Shown: positions 52,416 to 61,522 of the stretch, in pieces
Numbering within the stretch: the first letter of the stretch is position 1
Layout of the letters: each line of letters begins with the position of its first letter
Source of the DNA: Acinetobacter sp. C26M
Lineage (GTDB): Bacteria > Pseudomonadota > Gammaproteobacteria > Pseudomonadales > Moraxellaceae
Assembly (NCBI RefSeq): GCF_023702675.1
Contig: NZ_CP098478.1
Coordinates: 1 to 64,000, forward strand
Direction: 5' to 3'
Length of the DNA: 64,000 nucleotides
Translations under genes and position numbers: made by a program
Notes under the pieces: model-generated
The model's database searches: none
What the model saw: only the letters and a program-made list of their open reading frames with translations
Told to the model about the DNA's origin: nothing

Positions 52416-53066
52416 ATGAATAAAAAGCATATCGTTCTTGCCACATTGCTCAGTCTCAGCAGCTTTGCGGTGACTGCAGCATCAGATACAGCCAAACTCA
52501 GTTTGCATCGGAACAATATTAAGGTTTGGACTTACCAAACAGAAAACAATCCGATTATCCAATATAAAGCTGAAACCACATTTGATGTGCCCTTAGAGCG
52601 CGCTGTGGCGGTGGTACTTGATGTGGAACGTACACCGCAATGGGTGCCGTATGTGGGCAAGGCACAAATGCTGTCACGTGATGATAAGAAAGGTGAATTC
52701 ACTCTTTATATGGTTTTGGATTTTCCATTTCCGTTAAAAGACCGTGATGTAGTGATTAAAGGGAAAATGACTAAAAATGCAGATGGCAGCATCAGTATTA
52801 AAAATAATGCTATTCAAAATAATTACCCTGAGCAGCCAGATGTCGTGCGTTTAACCAAATACGCAGGTGATTGGACTTTTCAGAAATTAGCCAATAATAA
52901 GGTGAAAGTCACGACCAGTGGGTATGCGGATCCAGCAGGAGCAATTCCATTGAGCTTTGTGAATATGTTTGTGCAGCAGCAACCTTATCAAATGCTGATG
53001 AAAATGAAAAAAGAAGTGAATAATCCCTTATATGCACAACCGAAGTTACCAGATTTATTGAAATAA
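52416..53066 (+). CDS. Exported START-domain lipid-binding-type protein
   Basis: Protein of 216 residues from ATG 52416 with a signal peptide (MNKKHIVLATLLSLSSFAVTA) and a START/SRPBCC-type fold. The domain has YKAETTFDVPLERAVAVVLD near residue 49, KDRDVVIKG near 106 and a helix that would close a lipid pocket near 185. START domains bind lipids or hydrophobic ligands; the ligand here is unknown. The start is chosen on the signal peptide, because the upstream Shine-Dalgarno is weak. It lies 96 bp after dapB and has a bidirectional terminator after it. Confidence 0.8.
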   Translation: MNKKHIVLATLLSLSSFAVTAASDTAKLSLHRNNIKVWTYQTENNPIIQYKAETTFDVPLERAVAVVLDVERTPQWVPYVGKAQMLSRDDKKGEFTLYMVLDFPFPLKDRDVVIKGKMTKNADGSISIKNNAIQNNYPEQPDVVRLTKYAGDWTFQKLANNKVKVTTSGYADPAGAIPLSFVNMFVQQQPYQMLMKMKKEVNNPLYAQPKLPDLLK

Positions 53067-53067
53067 T

Positions 53068-53098
53068 AAAAAAAGCCTGATTTAAATCAGGCTTTTTT
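53068..53098. terminator. Bidirectional terminator between the START gene and the MFS gene
   Basis: AAGCCTGATTT and AAATCAGGCTT form a stem flanked by seven A and seven T residues, between convergent genes. Confidence 0.93.
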
Positions 53099-53107
53099 TA
53101 TTTGAGC

Positions 53108-54295
53108 TTATGCTTGAGGGCATTGTTGTAATGGTGTCTCTGGTTTGCTTGCTAATTTCATTTGAATGAAAACCAAGATTAAACCAATACCTGCCAGTAC
53201 TGCACCAATCATGGAGACTGCCGCATAGTTTAAGCCGAGGCTTAACACGGCACCGCCTGCTGCAGCTCCAATGGCATTGCCTAAGTTAAATGCGCCAATA
53301 TTCACTGAAGAAGCAAGGCCTGAGGCTTCATGTGCAACCGACATCACTCGCATTTGTAATGGTGGAACAATCGCAAAGGCTGCTGCACCCCAGATCACCA
53401 AACCGATTGCTGCACCCAATTGGCTTTGAGCAAGGAATGGGAAGATGACCATCAACGCGATCAGTACCACCAAGAAACCAATTAAGGTTTTATCAATAGA
53501 TAAGTCTGCAAACTTTCCACCGAAATGGTTCCCGATTGAAAAACCAATTCCGATCAAGACCAACATCATGGTGATAAAGGTTGGAGAGGCATGAGTGAAC
53601 TCAACCAGACTAGGTGCGATATAGGTATACAAGGTAAACATCGCTGAGGCACCAAACACGGTTGTGAACAATGCCAATACCACGGGTAGGCGTGTAAGAA
53701 CACTTAACTCCATTTTTACATTAGGCTTTTGTCCAACAGATCCGACTGGGAGGGCCTTCCAAAGAGACAGCATGGTGATGACACCAAGGGCTGAAATCGC
53801 GAGGAAAGACATTCTCCAACCAATGTTTTGTCCCACCCATGTTGCGAGTGGTACACCACCAATATTGGCAATGGTTAAGCCCATAAACATGGTTGCCACC
53901 GCACTGGCCTGTTTATTTGCTGGAACAACACTGGCTGCCACCACAGAACCAATTCCGAAAAAAGCACCGTGGTTTAAGCTGGTAATTAACCGAGCGCCCA
54001 TTAAGCTCATGTAATTGGGTGCAAAGGCTGCGATCAGGTTACCAATGGTGAAGATTGCCATCAGTAAAATCAGGGCATTACGACGGGCAAAGCCACCAAA
54101 CCATAAGGTCATGATCGGTGCACCGAGCATCACACCCAGTGCATAACCTGTAATCAGCATGCCCGCACTAGGGATCGACACCCCAAGATCATTGGCAATA
54201 TTGGGCAACAGCCCCATTGGAGAGAACTCTGTTGTGCCAATTGCAAAGGCACCAATAGCCAGTGCTAGCAAAGGAAGGTTGATGCGGCTGCTCAT
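53108..54295 (-). CDS. MFS transporter, DHA1 (AraJ-like) family
   Basis: Inner-membrane major facilitator with 12 predicted helices, 395 residues from ATG 54295. The N-terminal helix pair carries FAIGTTEFSPMGLLPNIA near residue 17 and GYALGVMLGAP near 50, which are DHA1/AraJ-type motifs for drug or sugar efflux. The substrate is unknown. It starts 1 bp after the dkgB stop (TAAcATG), so the two form a coupled operon. I chose ATG 54295 (MSSRINLP); an in-frame codon at 54319 would place the start inside dkgB without a Shine-Dalgarno. Confidence 0.88.
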   Translation of the reverse strand: MSSRINLPLLALAIGAFAIGTTEFSPMGLLPNIANDLGVSIPSAGMLITGYALGVMLGAPIMTLWFGGFARRNALILLMAIFTIGNLIAAFAPNYMSLMGARLITSLNHGAFFGIGSVVAASVVPANKQASAVATMFMGLTIANIGGVPLATWVGQNIGWRMSFLAISALGVITMLSLWKALPVGSVGQKPNVKMELSVLTRLPVVLALFTTVFGASAMFTLYTYIAPSLVEFTHASPTFITMMLVLIGIGFSIGNHFGGKFADLSIDKTLIGFLVVLIALMVIFPFLAQSQLGAAIGLVIWGAAAFAIVPPLQMRVMSVAHEASGLASSVNIGAFNLGNAIGAAAGGAVLSLGLNYAAVSMIGAVLAGIGLILVFIQMKLASKPETPLQQCPQA

Positions 54296-54296
54296 G

Positions 54297-55103
54297 TTAT
54301 TTGTCCCATTCAGGCGCAAATGGTTCAGGACTCACTTCTCGACCATTACGTTCAAGTTGAGCGATCAGCTGCATTTCCTCTGCACTTAAAGTTAAGTCTT
54401 GCGCTTTTAAGTTGCTGATCAGGTTTTCACGTTTGGTTGATGATGGAATCACAGCAAAACCATTTTGTAAGGCCCAAGCCAAAGCGACTTGTGCAGTCGT
54501 TGCTTGATGCTGTGCAGCGATCTCAACTAAGGTTGGATCCTGCAGTACTTTGCCATACGCTAGTGTCATGTATGACGTCACGTCAATGTTTTGCTCACGT
54601 AAAAAATTGACCAAGGTGTGGTTCTGCAAATAAGGACTGAGTTCAATCTGGTTGGTGGCAATGTGTTCTACACCAATGCTATCAATCGCTTGTTGAGTCA
54701 AGGCGATATTAAAGTTTGAAATCCCGATTTGTTTAGTCAAACCCTGTTGTTTCGCCTCTAATAACAATTGCATCACGCTTGGGATGGAGACACCAAGTGC
54801 TGGAGCTGGCCAGTGGATCAAAGTGAGATCAACGGCATCGGTACGTAGTTTTTGCAGACTGTCTTTTAAGCTTGGAATAAATTTCTCTTCAGCAAAGTTG
54901 TCGACCCAGATTTTTGTGGTGAGGAACAGATCTTGGCGAGCAACACCACTTTCTGCAATCGCTTGACCGACAGCTGCTTCATTTTCATAAACCTGTGCGG
55001 TATCAATGGCACGATAACCCACTTCCAGGGCGGTTTTAACTGAGTCAATGACTGCTTGATCTTTAAGACGGAAAGTACCTAAACCGAATTGAGGGATACG
55101 CAT
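54297..55103 (-). CDS. dkgB: 2,5-diketo-D-gluconate reductase B-like aldo/keto reductase
   Basis: NADPH-dependent aldo/keto reductase of 268 residues that is very close to E. coli DkgB (YafB) throughout: [11 protein letters not shown] at the start, [14 protein letters not shown] with the catalytic Asp and Tyr, TTKIW with the catalytic Lys, LTLIHWPAP with the catalytic His, and the C-terminal PEFAPEWD. E. coli DkgB reduces diketogluconate, methylglyoxal and other aldehydes. I chose ATG 55103, with AGG about 8 bp upstream; a GTG at 55112 is less likely. It is divergent from a YafC-like LysR gene, the same pairing as in E. coli. Confidence 0.9.
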   Translation of the reverse strand: MRIPQFGLGTFRLKDQAVIDSVKTALEVGYRAIDTAQVYENEAAVGQAIAESGVARQDLFLTTKIWVDNFAEEKFIPSLKDSLQKLRTDAVDLTLIHWPAPALGVSIPSVMQLLLEAKQQGLTKQIGISNFNIALTQQAIDSIGVEHIATNQIELSPYLQNHTLVNFLREQNIDVTSYMTLAYGKVLQDPTLVEIAAQHQATTAQVALAWALQNGFAVIPSSTKRENLISNLKAQDLTLSAEEMQLIAQLERNGREVSPEPFAPEWDK

Positions 55104-55239
55104 ATTTTTCACCTAATCTTTTTCATGCTCAGCAGAGCTATTAATTAATGGCTGTTATTTTGCGATGATTATTGTTGCTAAAAAATAGATGAATTTGCAA
55201 AATACAGTTGACTAAATATCAATAATTGAGAGGGTGGCA

Positions 55240-56142
55240 ATGAAATCTACGGTAGAAGAACTGCTTGCTTTTATGACCATTGTCGATACCGGTTCATTTA
55301 TTGCCGCTGCTGAACGACTAGGACAGACTGCATCTGGGCTCAGTCGCTCGCTCAGCCGTTTAGAATCCAAGCTCGAAGTGACCCTATTGGAACGGACCAC
55401 GCGAAAATTAAAGCTCACTCAAGAAGGTCAGCAGTTTCTGCAACATGCCCGTAAAATCCTGAGTGATTTGAATGCGGCTGAGGAAGCATTACAGAAATCA
55501 GATCAGGATACTTCGGGGGTAATTCGGATTGACTCCGCTACGCCTTTTATCTTGCATGTGATCACCCCATTGGTCCATAAATTTCGGCAGTGCTATCCCA
55601 ATATTGAAGTCGAGTTGAATAGTAATGATTTGGTGATTGATCTACTGGAACATAAGACTGATGTGGCGTTTCGTTTTGGTGAATTACATGATTCCAGCTT
55701 ACATGCTAAATTGGTGTGTAAAAGTCGTATCTATATTGTTGCCAGTCCTGAATATCTAAAACGCAAGGGCAAGCCTTTACAGCCTCAAGCATTGACTGAA
55801 CATGATGTGATTGGTTTTACCCGTCCAACCTATATCAACACTTGGCCGATTAAAATTGAGGGTGAGTATTTTCAAACACAACCTAAAGTGAGAGCGTCAA
55901 GTGGTGAAACCGTCCGACAACTGTGTTTGCGTGGGCAGGGTATTGCTCGGCTATCCGAGTTTGAAATTTGGCAGGACATTCGAGAAGGGCGTCTTGAAGC
56001 TCTGTTTGAAGACCAGATAGAGCATTCTTATCAAAGCATCCATGCTGTTTATTATCAACAAGAGCACTTGCCGAAACGTGTCCGTTTATTTATTGAGTTT
56101 TTGACTGAGCAACTAAGTCAGGGCTTCTCGGTTTGCCAATAG
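55240..56142 (+). CDS. LysR family regulator, YafC-like
   Basis: Regulator of 300 residues. The N-terminal helix-turn-helix has FMTIVDTGSFIAAAERLGQ followed by SGLSRSLSRLESKL. It matches E. coli YafC along its length, including RTTRKLKLTQEG, IRIDSATPFILH and the NTWPI-SSGETVRQLCLRGQGIA region. Its divergent partner is dkgB, the same pair as yafC-dkgB in E. coli, so it probably controls dkgB and the following MFS gene. I chose ATG 55240 because AGAGGG sits just upstream; the GTG at 55234 is too close to it. Its 3' end overlaps the convergent lipoprotein gene. Confidence 0.9.
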   Translation: MKSTVEELLAFMTIVDTGSFIAAAERLGQTASGLSRSLSRLESKLEVTLLERTTRKLKLTQEGQQFLQHARKILSDLNAAEEALQKSDQDTSGVIRIDSATPFILHVITPLVHKFRQCYPNIEVELNSNDLVIDLLEHKTDVAFRFGELHDSSLHAKLVCKSRIYIVASPEYLKRKGKPLQPQALTEHDVIGFTRPTYINTWPIKIEGEYFQTQPKVRASSGETVRQLCLRGQGIARLSEFEIWQDIREGRLEALFEDQIEHSYQSIHAVYYQQEHLPKRVRLFIEFLTEQLSQGFSVCQ

Positions 56143-56500
56143 CATCATTTTGCAGTTGTACATTCAGCACTGGGATTGACGGCCCTGTTTTTTGTATCAC
56201 TGAAACAACAATATGTTGCTGTTGTAACTTGCATTCAAGTTCGACTGTGGGCAGAAAGTTGCTTGAGAGCATCAGACCATTTTCATTGGGTTTCTTATAG
56301 GTCATTTTGATGATACGAGTCTGCTCTGGCGCGTCGCTTTTCTCCATTTTCCATAACTCATAGGTTGGTTGGTTCTGAATTTGCAGGTAGCCCTGAGAAA
56401 GTGATTTACACACTTGTTGTTGCTGGTAGGTGGCTTGGTCAGTCAGATTGCAGCCTGTAAATAAAACAGTGCTTAATATAAATAAGATATTATTTTTCAT
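56090..56500 (-). CDS. Small hypothetical lipoprotein
   Basis: Protein of 136 residues with a lipoprotein signal: MKNNILFILSTVLFTGCNLT, lipobox LFTGC and cysteine at residue 17. The residue after the cysteine is not Asp, so transfer to the outer membrane is likely. The mature part is Gln-rich, with ELWKME, TRIIKMTYKKPNENG and VELECKLQQQHIVVSV; I do not recognise the family. ATG 56500 has AGGATAAGACC upstream. The gene converges with and overlaps the LysR gene by 53 bp, and is divergent from the MocR gene. Confidence 0.75.
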   Translation of the reverse strand: MKNNILFILSTVLFTGCNLTDQATYQQQQVCKSLSQGYLQIQNQPTYELWKMEKSDAPEQTRIIKMTYKKPNENGLMLSSNFLPTVELECKLQQQHIVVSVIQKTGPSIPVLNVQLQNDAIGKPRSPDLVAQSKTQ

Positions 56501-56542
56501 GGTCTTATCCTTTGGCTGTTGATTTTTATAGCTTAAAGGTGT

Positions 56543-56589
56543 TGTATAAACCAATACAGATACAGAAATTTATAAAAAAGCAGTACAGA
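56543..56589. promoter_or_regulatory. Candidate MocR binding repeats in the divergent region
   Basis: TGTAT pairs with ATACA in an inverted repeat, and ATACAG occurs twice, at 56554 and 56560, with GTACAG at 56583. Repeats with this spacing are seen at operators of MocR/PdxR-type regulators. The AT content is high, so this is tentative. Confidence 0.35.
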
Positions 56590-56590
56590 T

Positions 56591-58006
56591 ATGACTTTCC
56601 ACTATCAGCGCTTGGCAGAACAATTGGCTCACAAGATTTATCAGCATGAGTTACAGCCCCAACAAAAGTTGAGTTCTTTAAGGGAATTTGCACGTCAGCA
56701 AAGTATTAGTTTGAGTACGGCACAACAATGTTATGAACTGCTGGAAGCAAAAGGGTTGATCTATGTAAAAGCTAAATCGGGCTATTTTGTTAATTCAAGA
56801 CAATATCAAAGTGCTGTACCAGACAGTCCCAACTTTGAGTCCAAAGCCCGTCAGGTTTCAAATTTAGATCTGCAAAACCAGATTCAGACGGCCTCAATTC
56901 AGCATCATTTAACCCCGTTGGGTGCGATCCAACTGTCTCCGCATTTGATTCCTGTCGATGGGTTGCGTCGCTCTTTACAACGTGCTTTGAAACATTGCCA
57001 GCCAGAAGATTTTTTATATTGTAATAAACAGGGGCATCAGCAGCTTCGTAAAGCCTTATCTGACCATTGGCGTGAAGATGGTATCTATGTCGCGACTGAT
57101 GATATTTTTATTACCAACGGCTGTATGCCTGCCTTATCGCTACTGATTCAACAGATCAGCAAAGAGGGGGATAGTATTCTAGTACCGACGCCCACTTTTA
57201 ATGGTCAGTTGCAAATGCTGGCTAGCCTGAAACGTAAAATTATTGAGATTCCAGCGGATCATCGTGGCATTGATTTAGAGCGCTTAGAATTTTTTATGCA
57301 ACAGGGTGATGCCAAATTGTGTTTGCTCACCGCCAATTTTCAGAACCCTTTGGGCTATTGCCTTAGCAATGAACAGAAACAGCACATTGCTCAACTGGCG
57401 CAAAAATATCAATGTTTTATTTTGGAAGATGATATTTATGGTGAATGTAGCTTTCAAAAGGAACGACCTTTACCCATTCGTTATTGGGATCAGGAAGGTT
57501 ATGTGATCTGGTGTGGCTCGGTATCCAAGTCATTATCAACCGCCTATCGTGTCGGGTGGTTTTGCTTAGGTCAACAGCTGCAATATCTAAGACCACAATT
57601 ATTGGCCAACAATGTAGGGGTGAATACGCCTTTGCAACTTGGTTTAGCCGATTTTATTTACAGTCGTGGTTATCGAGAACATTTGGATCAGCTAAGACCT
57701 AAACTGATGCAGCAAGTTGAACAGTATCGGGCTTATATTCTTGACGTGTTTCAGGGGGTTCCGATTGGATTAAGCCAGTCACAAGGTGGCTATGCTTTAT
57801 GGATGCAACTGCCAAATAGTATTACGGGTTTGGAATTGTATTATTTGGCACAAGCTAAAGGGATCAATATCGTACCAGGGGAAGTCTTCGGTGAAGACCG
57901 CCGTTATCAGCACTTTTTGCGTTTAAATGCAGGTCATGCTTTAACAGCAGAAATCCGCCAAGCGATTCAACAGTTGGCGGATTGGGTACGACAGAGTATG
58001 AATTAG
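56591..58006 (+). CDS. MocR family regulator (GntR helix-turn-helix fused to a PLP aminotransferase-like domain)
   Basis: Regulator of 471 residues. An N-terminal winged helix (about 1-75) has [23 protein letters not shown] and [19 protein letters not shown] fold-type I aminotransferase domain follows (about 110-471) with the PLP lysine in [17 protein letters not shown] near 312. MocR proteins bind DNA and sense PLP or amino-acid-related ligands. Its target is unknown; it is divergent from a lipoprotein gene and overlaps the convergent alcohol dehydrogenase by 4 bp. Confidence 0.9.
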   Translation: MTFHYQRLAEQLAHKIYQHELQPQQKLSSLREFARQQSISLSTAQQCYELLEAKGLIYVKAKSGYFVNSRQYQSAVPDSPNFESKARQVSNLDLQNQIQTASIQHHLTPLGAIQLSPHLIPVDGLRRSLQRALKHCQPEDFLYCNKQGHQQLRKALSDHWREDGIYVATDDIFITNGCMPALSLLIQQISKEGDSILVPTPTFNGQLQMLASLKRKIIEIPADHRGIDLERLEFFMQQGDAKLCLLTANFQNPLGYCLSNEQKQHIAQLAQKYQCFILEDDIYGECSFQKERPLPIRYWDQEGYVIWCGSVSKSLSTAYRVGWFCLGQQLQYLRPQLLANNVGVNTPLQLGLADFIYSRGYREHLDQLRPKLMQQVEQYRAYILDVFQGVPIGLSQSQGGYALWMQLPNSITGLELYYLAQAKGINIVPGEVFGEDRRYQHFLRLNAGHALTAEIRQAIQQLADWVRQSMN

Positions 58007-59028
58007 TCGAAGTCTGCTTTCAGTACGATGCGATAACGCGCTTGACCTGAATGCAGTCGTTCAATCGCCTCATTTAGTTGCGACATTGGAAATAACTCAA
58101 CCTGTGGTGCGATATTTTTGCGTGCAGCAAATTGTAAAAGTTGGCGTAGTGCTAACGGTGAGCCCGTTGGTGATGAAGTGACAGATTTGGCACCCCCCAT
58201 GATTGCACCGACAGAAACAGGGATTGGTTCTAAAGTCACACCTAGGAAATGTAGGCTACCTTTTGGCGCCAACGTATTTAAATAGGCTTGCCAGTTCAGG
58301 GTGACATTGACCGTACTGAGTAATAAATCAAACTTGCCACGTTGTGCTTTGATGGCTTGGGCATCACGGCTATTGACCACATGATCGGCACCCATGGCTT
58401 TGAGTTCTTCAGTTTTATCTGGGTTAGAGCTGAAAGCCGTAATTTCACAACCCCATGCTTTGAGTAACTTAATCGCGATATGACCTAAACCACCAATACC
58501 AATCACACCAACATGATGTGTGGCTTGGATTTTGTGTTTTAGTAAGGGATCAAATACCGTGATACCACCACACAGTAGTGGGCCAGCACTTTCAGGGTCT
58601 AAATCGTCCGGAAGGGGAATGACCCATTGCCAACCTGCACGGACTTTATCGGCAAAACCGCCTGCATGGCCAATGATGGTTGCTGTTTTATCACCCGTAC
58701 ATAGGACCTGATTACCGCCAATACAAGGATCACAGGCCTGACAGGTTTCAGCAGTCCAGCCAATGCCAACACGTTGACCGACGCGTAGTCCTTTGGCTTC
58801 TGATCCCAGTGCAATGATAGTACCAATGATTTCATGTCCTGCAACCGCAGGGTAAACCGATGATTGCCACTCGTTATTAATCACAGATAGATCGGAGTGG
58901 CACAGACCGCAATATTCAACTTTGACTTCAACTTGATGGGCTTGTAATTCTCCCGCATCAAATTGGTACGGCACCACTCGCTCACCCGCTTGCATTGCAG
59001 CATAAGCACGAATTTGATTATTGCTCAT
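58003..59028 (-). CDS. Zinc-dependent NADP alcohol dehydrogenase (YahK/CAD-like)
   Basis: Medium-chain alcohol or aldehyde reductase of 341 residues from ATG 59028. The catalytic zinc ligands are in [10 protein letters not shown] near residue 40 and GHEIIG near 62, and the structural zinc cysteines are in [15 protein letters not shown] near 93. The cofactor-binding motif is [13 protein letters not shown] near 172. It resembles E. coli YahK, a broad aldehyde reductase. GGGAG lies 6 bp before the chosen ATG; an ATG at 59040 would take that Shine-Dalgarno into the gene. It converges with the MocR gene. Confidence 0.88.
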   Translation of the reverse strand: MSNNQIRAYAAMQAGERVVPYQFDAGELQAHQVEVKVEYCGLCHSDLSVINNEWQSSVYPAVAGHEIIGTIIALGSEAKGLRVGQRVGIGWTAETCQACDPCIGGNQVLCTGDKTATIIGHAGGFADKVRAGWQWVIPLPDDLDPESAGPLLCGGITVFDPLLKHKIQATHHVGVIGIGGLGHIAIKLLKAWGCEITAFSSNPDKTEELKAMGADHVVNSRDAQAIKAQRGKFDLLLSTVNVTLNWQAYLNTLAPKGSLHFLGVTLEPIPVSVGAIMGGAKSVTSSPTGSPLALRQLLQFAARKNIAPQVELFPMSQLNEAIERLHSGQARYRIVLKADFD

Positions 59029-59064
59029 TGGAACTCCCATTCAAGGAAAATCGATGATGATTGG

Positions 59065-59619
59065 TTATTTAAATTGGCAATGATTTTCGTGGTCATTGAC
59101 CATACCCACTGCTTGCATAAAAGCGTAGCAGGTGGTTGGCCCCACAAATTTAAAGCCACGTTTTTTTAAGGTTTTGGATAGTTTTTGGCTAAGTTCAGTT
59201 TGTGCAGGTGCTTCGCGGTAATTCGCCACATCATTATTTTCGGTTTGATGATCGACAAAACTCCATAACCAAGTGGGAACATCTTCGACTTCATCCTTAA
59301 GCTTGAGCCAAGCAATGGCATTGTCACGGATGGCTTTGAGCTTACCGATATGACGAATTAAACCTGCATCACTGAGTTTGAGTTCGAGTTGATCATCGGT
59401 GAGTGCTGCGACGTCTGTAATGGCATGTTGAAAGAAATGTGAGCGGTAGTGCTCACGTTTTTTCAGTACCGTGATCCAAGAAAGTCCTGCTTGCTGTCCT
59501 TCTAGACAGAGCATTTCAAACAGGTGAGTTTCATCATGTTGAGGCTTGCCCCATTCCTGATCATGGTAGGCAATATAGAGGGGATCATCGGAGCACCAGC
59601 CACAGCGTTGAGTTGACAT
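59065..59619 (-). CDS. tag: 3-methyladenine DNA glycosylase I
   Basis: Removes 3-methyladenine from alkylated DNA. The protein has 184 residues. It starts RCGWCSDDPLYIAYHDQEWG, with the zinc-binding Cys and His, and ends with VGMVNDHENHC, with the second zinc His and Cys. The substrate pocket sequence FEMLCLEGQQAGLSWITVL is near 32. It is followed on the same strand by the alcohol dehydrogenase gene and preceded by the 81-residue unknown. These DNA repair and envelope genes may be read together with mutY upstream. Confidence 0.95.
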   Translation of the reverse strand: MSTQRCGWCSDDPLYIAYHDQEWGKPQHDETHLFEMLCLEGQQAGLSWITVLKKREHYRSHFFQHAITDVAALTDDQLELKLSDAGLIRHIGKLKAIRDNAIAWLKLKDEVEDVPTWLWSFVDHQTENNDVANYREAPAQTELSQKLSKTLKKRGFKFVGPTTCYAFMQAVGMVNDHENHCQFK

Positions 59620-59655
59620 ATTTGATGCTCCTTGTTGTTATTTGAACAGTATAGT

Positions 59656-59901
59656 TTAAAGTTGGAATGCCACCCATTCGTTTGGGCGAGTATCCCAATA
59701 ATACAGTTCTGCGCTATTTAAATCAGTAAACTTAAGCCAAAAGTCTTTACCTGATTTATCGGCAAAGCCTGTACTAATCAACAAAGCATCTTCGGTAATT
59801 TCCATGATCCAACCTTGATAGCTGGTACCACCCATGACGATTTTCTGCTGATTTCCAGATTCTGCAAATTCAACCAGACGTTCAATCAATGCTTCTGACA
59901 T
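59656..59901 (-). CDS. Uncharacterised 81-residue protein
   Basis: ORF of 81 residues, MSEALIERLVEFAESGNQ at the start and ending ELYYWDTRPNEWVAFQL. It has no signal peptide or membrane helix. The middle, KIVMGGTSYQGWIMEITEDALLISTG, predicts small beta strands and could be a small beta-barrel (SH3 or LSm-like) fold, which is only an impression. A good Shine-Dalgarno-like TTAGGAAT precedes it on the minus strand. It sits 9 bp from the M23 lipoprotein gene and 36 bp from tag, so it is probably in the same transcript. No function is assigned. Confidence 0.75.
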   Translation of the reverse strand: MSEALIERLVEFAESGNQQKIVMGGTSYQGWIMEITEDALLISTGFADKSGKDFWLKFTDLNSAELYYWDTRPNEWVAFQL

Positions 59902-59910
59902 TGTAGATTC

Positions 59911-60447
59911 CTAACGTAAATATGGGTATGGATTAACTGCACCACGCCCTTTGCCATTTAAATAAATTCCGTAGTGTAAATGCGGAGCGGTATAACGAGC
60001 ATTGCCAGTATTTCCCACATAACCGATCAGATCACCCTTACGCACATAGTCGCCAACATTGAGGCCGCGTTTATGACCATCCAGATGCGCATAATAGTGC
60101 CAAGAGCCTGATGGTCCAATAATCCAGATCACCTTTCCGCCTAAATTATTATTACGTAAATCAGCAACTAAGCCTTCGGTCGCACTATACACCTTCGTAC
60201 CACGCTCTGCCATGATGTCGATGCCTTCATGGCTACGACCTTGACTACGTGCCGCCCCCCAAGTATCGCGTAATTCGTTTCGACTGACACCTTTAACAGG
60301 GACTGGCAGGCGACTGTCTAAGCGCATCATTTTAAGTTTATTGACCTGAGCATTGGGCAAGGGCGATGGTTTTTTTGGGGCAGTTGTACACGCTGAAAGT
60401 AGAACCATCAACACGCCAACAACGGTATAGGAAATCGAATGACGCAC
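59911..60447 (-). CDS. M23 family metallopeptidase lipoprotein (LytM domain)
   Basis: Protein of 178 residues with a lipoprotein signal (MVLLSACTTAPKKP, lipobox LSAC at residue 20). The LytM domain is about 70-178, with zinc ligands in SHEGIDIMAERG near 78 and PHLHYGIYLNG near 160, and YYAHLDG near 118. Conservation of the HxxxD and HxH motifs suggests an active endopeptidase of peptidoglycan or an activator such as NlpD. It is next to the 81-residue unknown and mutY. Confidence 0.88.
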   Translation of the reverse strand: MRHSISYTVVGVLMVLLSACTTAPKKPSPLPNAQVNKLKMMRLDSRLPVPVKGVSRNELRDTWGAARSQGRSHEGIDIMAERGTKVYSATEGLVADLRNNNLGGKVIWIIGPSGSWHYYAHLDGHKRGLNVGDYVRKGDLIGYVGNTGNARYTAPHLHYGIYLNGKGRGAVNPYPYLR

Positions 60448-60484
60448 ATAAACTCCTTGCGTTTGATCTACAGCATTTTAGGCG

Positions 60485-61522
60485 TTAAGCCTTTTGTTTG
60501 GCTGTAATCAGTTTTTTCATGGCTGTTGGAATGCCTTTGGCAATCGCATTTTCTGGACTTAGCCATATGCCATTTAATTCGATACTCAACTGTTCTTTTT
60601 GATCGTGTTCCACGTGGAACAGTTTTTCATGCAGTAACCAAGTGAAGTGAGTAAAGCTATGGCTAATCTGCAATGATGATACTTGAGCTTGTAGTTTGAA
60701 GTGTTGCTCAATCTGTTGTAATTCGGTTGCTTGTTCAATGATTGGAAGACAATATAATCCACCCCAGAGGCCATGTGCTTCACGTTGTTGCCACAGCCAT
60801 TCATCTCCAGATTGGATCAGTAATACATTGGCTGTTTTGACTGGAACGGGTTTCTTGGCTTTTTTGAAAGGAAGTTCCTGTTCCATACCTTGTTGATAGG
60901 CTTGGCAATGCTGCTGCATTGGGCAATATAAGCACAGCGGTTTTTTCGGGGTACAAACGGTTGCCCCTAAATCCATGATCGCTTGGGTATAATCATGATT
61001 GCGCTCTTTTGGGCAGAGATTTTCCGCAATTTGCCAGAGTGCTCGTTCATGTTGTGGCTTGGATAGATCATCTTCGATGGCGAGGAAACGTGCCAGTACA
61101 CGTTTTACGTTACCATCCATAATCACGCCATACTGACGTAAGCCAAGTGACATGAGCGCACCAGCAGTGGAGCGGCCAATGCCTGGCAGCTCAATCCATT
61201 GTTCTAGTGTTTCTGGAAATTTCCCTTGCTGACTGACAATGCCTGCCGCTTTATGCAGATTACGTGCGCGAGCATAGTAGCCGAGACCTGCCCAATAAGG
61301 TGCGACATCATCCCAACTGGCTCTTCCTAGGGTTTCTACAGTCGGGAACCGTTCAATAAAACGGTCGAAATATTGCAGTACAGTTTTGACTTGCGTCTGT
61401 TGCAACATGATTTCTGAGACCCAAACTTTGTAGGGATCATCAGCCACTTGCCATGGTAGATCGTGACGACCGTGTTGGTCGAACCATGTAAGTAGTGCAT
61501 CAGAAAATGAGAAATCAGACAT
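60485..61522 (-). CDS. mutY: Adenine DNA glycosylase MutY
   Basis: Removes adenine mispaired with 8-oxoguanine. The protein has 345 residues. The helix-hairpin-helix is ELPGIGRSTAGALMS near residue 111 with the catalytic Asp in IMDGNVKRV near 136, and the Glu in EIMLQQTQV near 37. The Fe-S cluster cysteines are in CTPKKPLCLYCPMQQHC near 190, spaced C-x6-C-x2-C-x5-C. The C-terminal NUDIX-like domain (about 225-345) recognises 8-oxoG. A parS-like palindrome at 60606-60621 lies inside this domain. Confidence 0.96.
   Translation of the reverse strand: MSDFSFSDALLTWFDQHGRHDLPWQVADDPYKVWVSEIMLQQTQVKTVLQYFDRFIERFPTVETLGRASWDDVAPYWAGLGYYARARNLHKAAGIVSQQGKFPETLEQWIELPGIGRSTAGALMSLGLRQYGVIMDGNVKRVLARFLAIEDDLSKPQHERALWQIAENLCPKERNHDYTQAIMDLGATVCTPKKPLCLYCPMQQHCQAYQQGMEQELPFKKAKKPVPVKTANVLLIQSGDEWLWQQREAHGLWGGLYCLPIIEQATELQQIEQHFKLQAQVSSLQISHSFTHFTWLLHEKLFHVEHDQKEQLSIELNGIWLSPENAIAKGIPTAMKKLITAKQKA
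60606..60621. other. Perfect parS-like centromere site inside mutY
   Basis: TGTTCCACGTGGAACA is a perfect 16-bp palindrome, identical to the parS sequence known from Pseudomonas. It lies in the C-terminal part of mutY, where it is read LFHVEH. It is the most distant of the four sites, about 61 kb from the start of dnaA. Confidence 0.88.
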
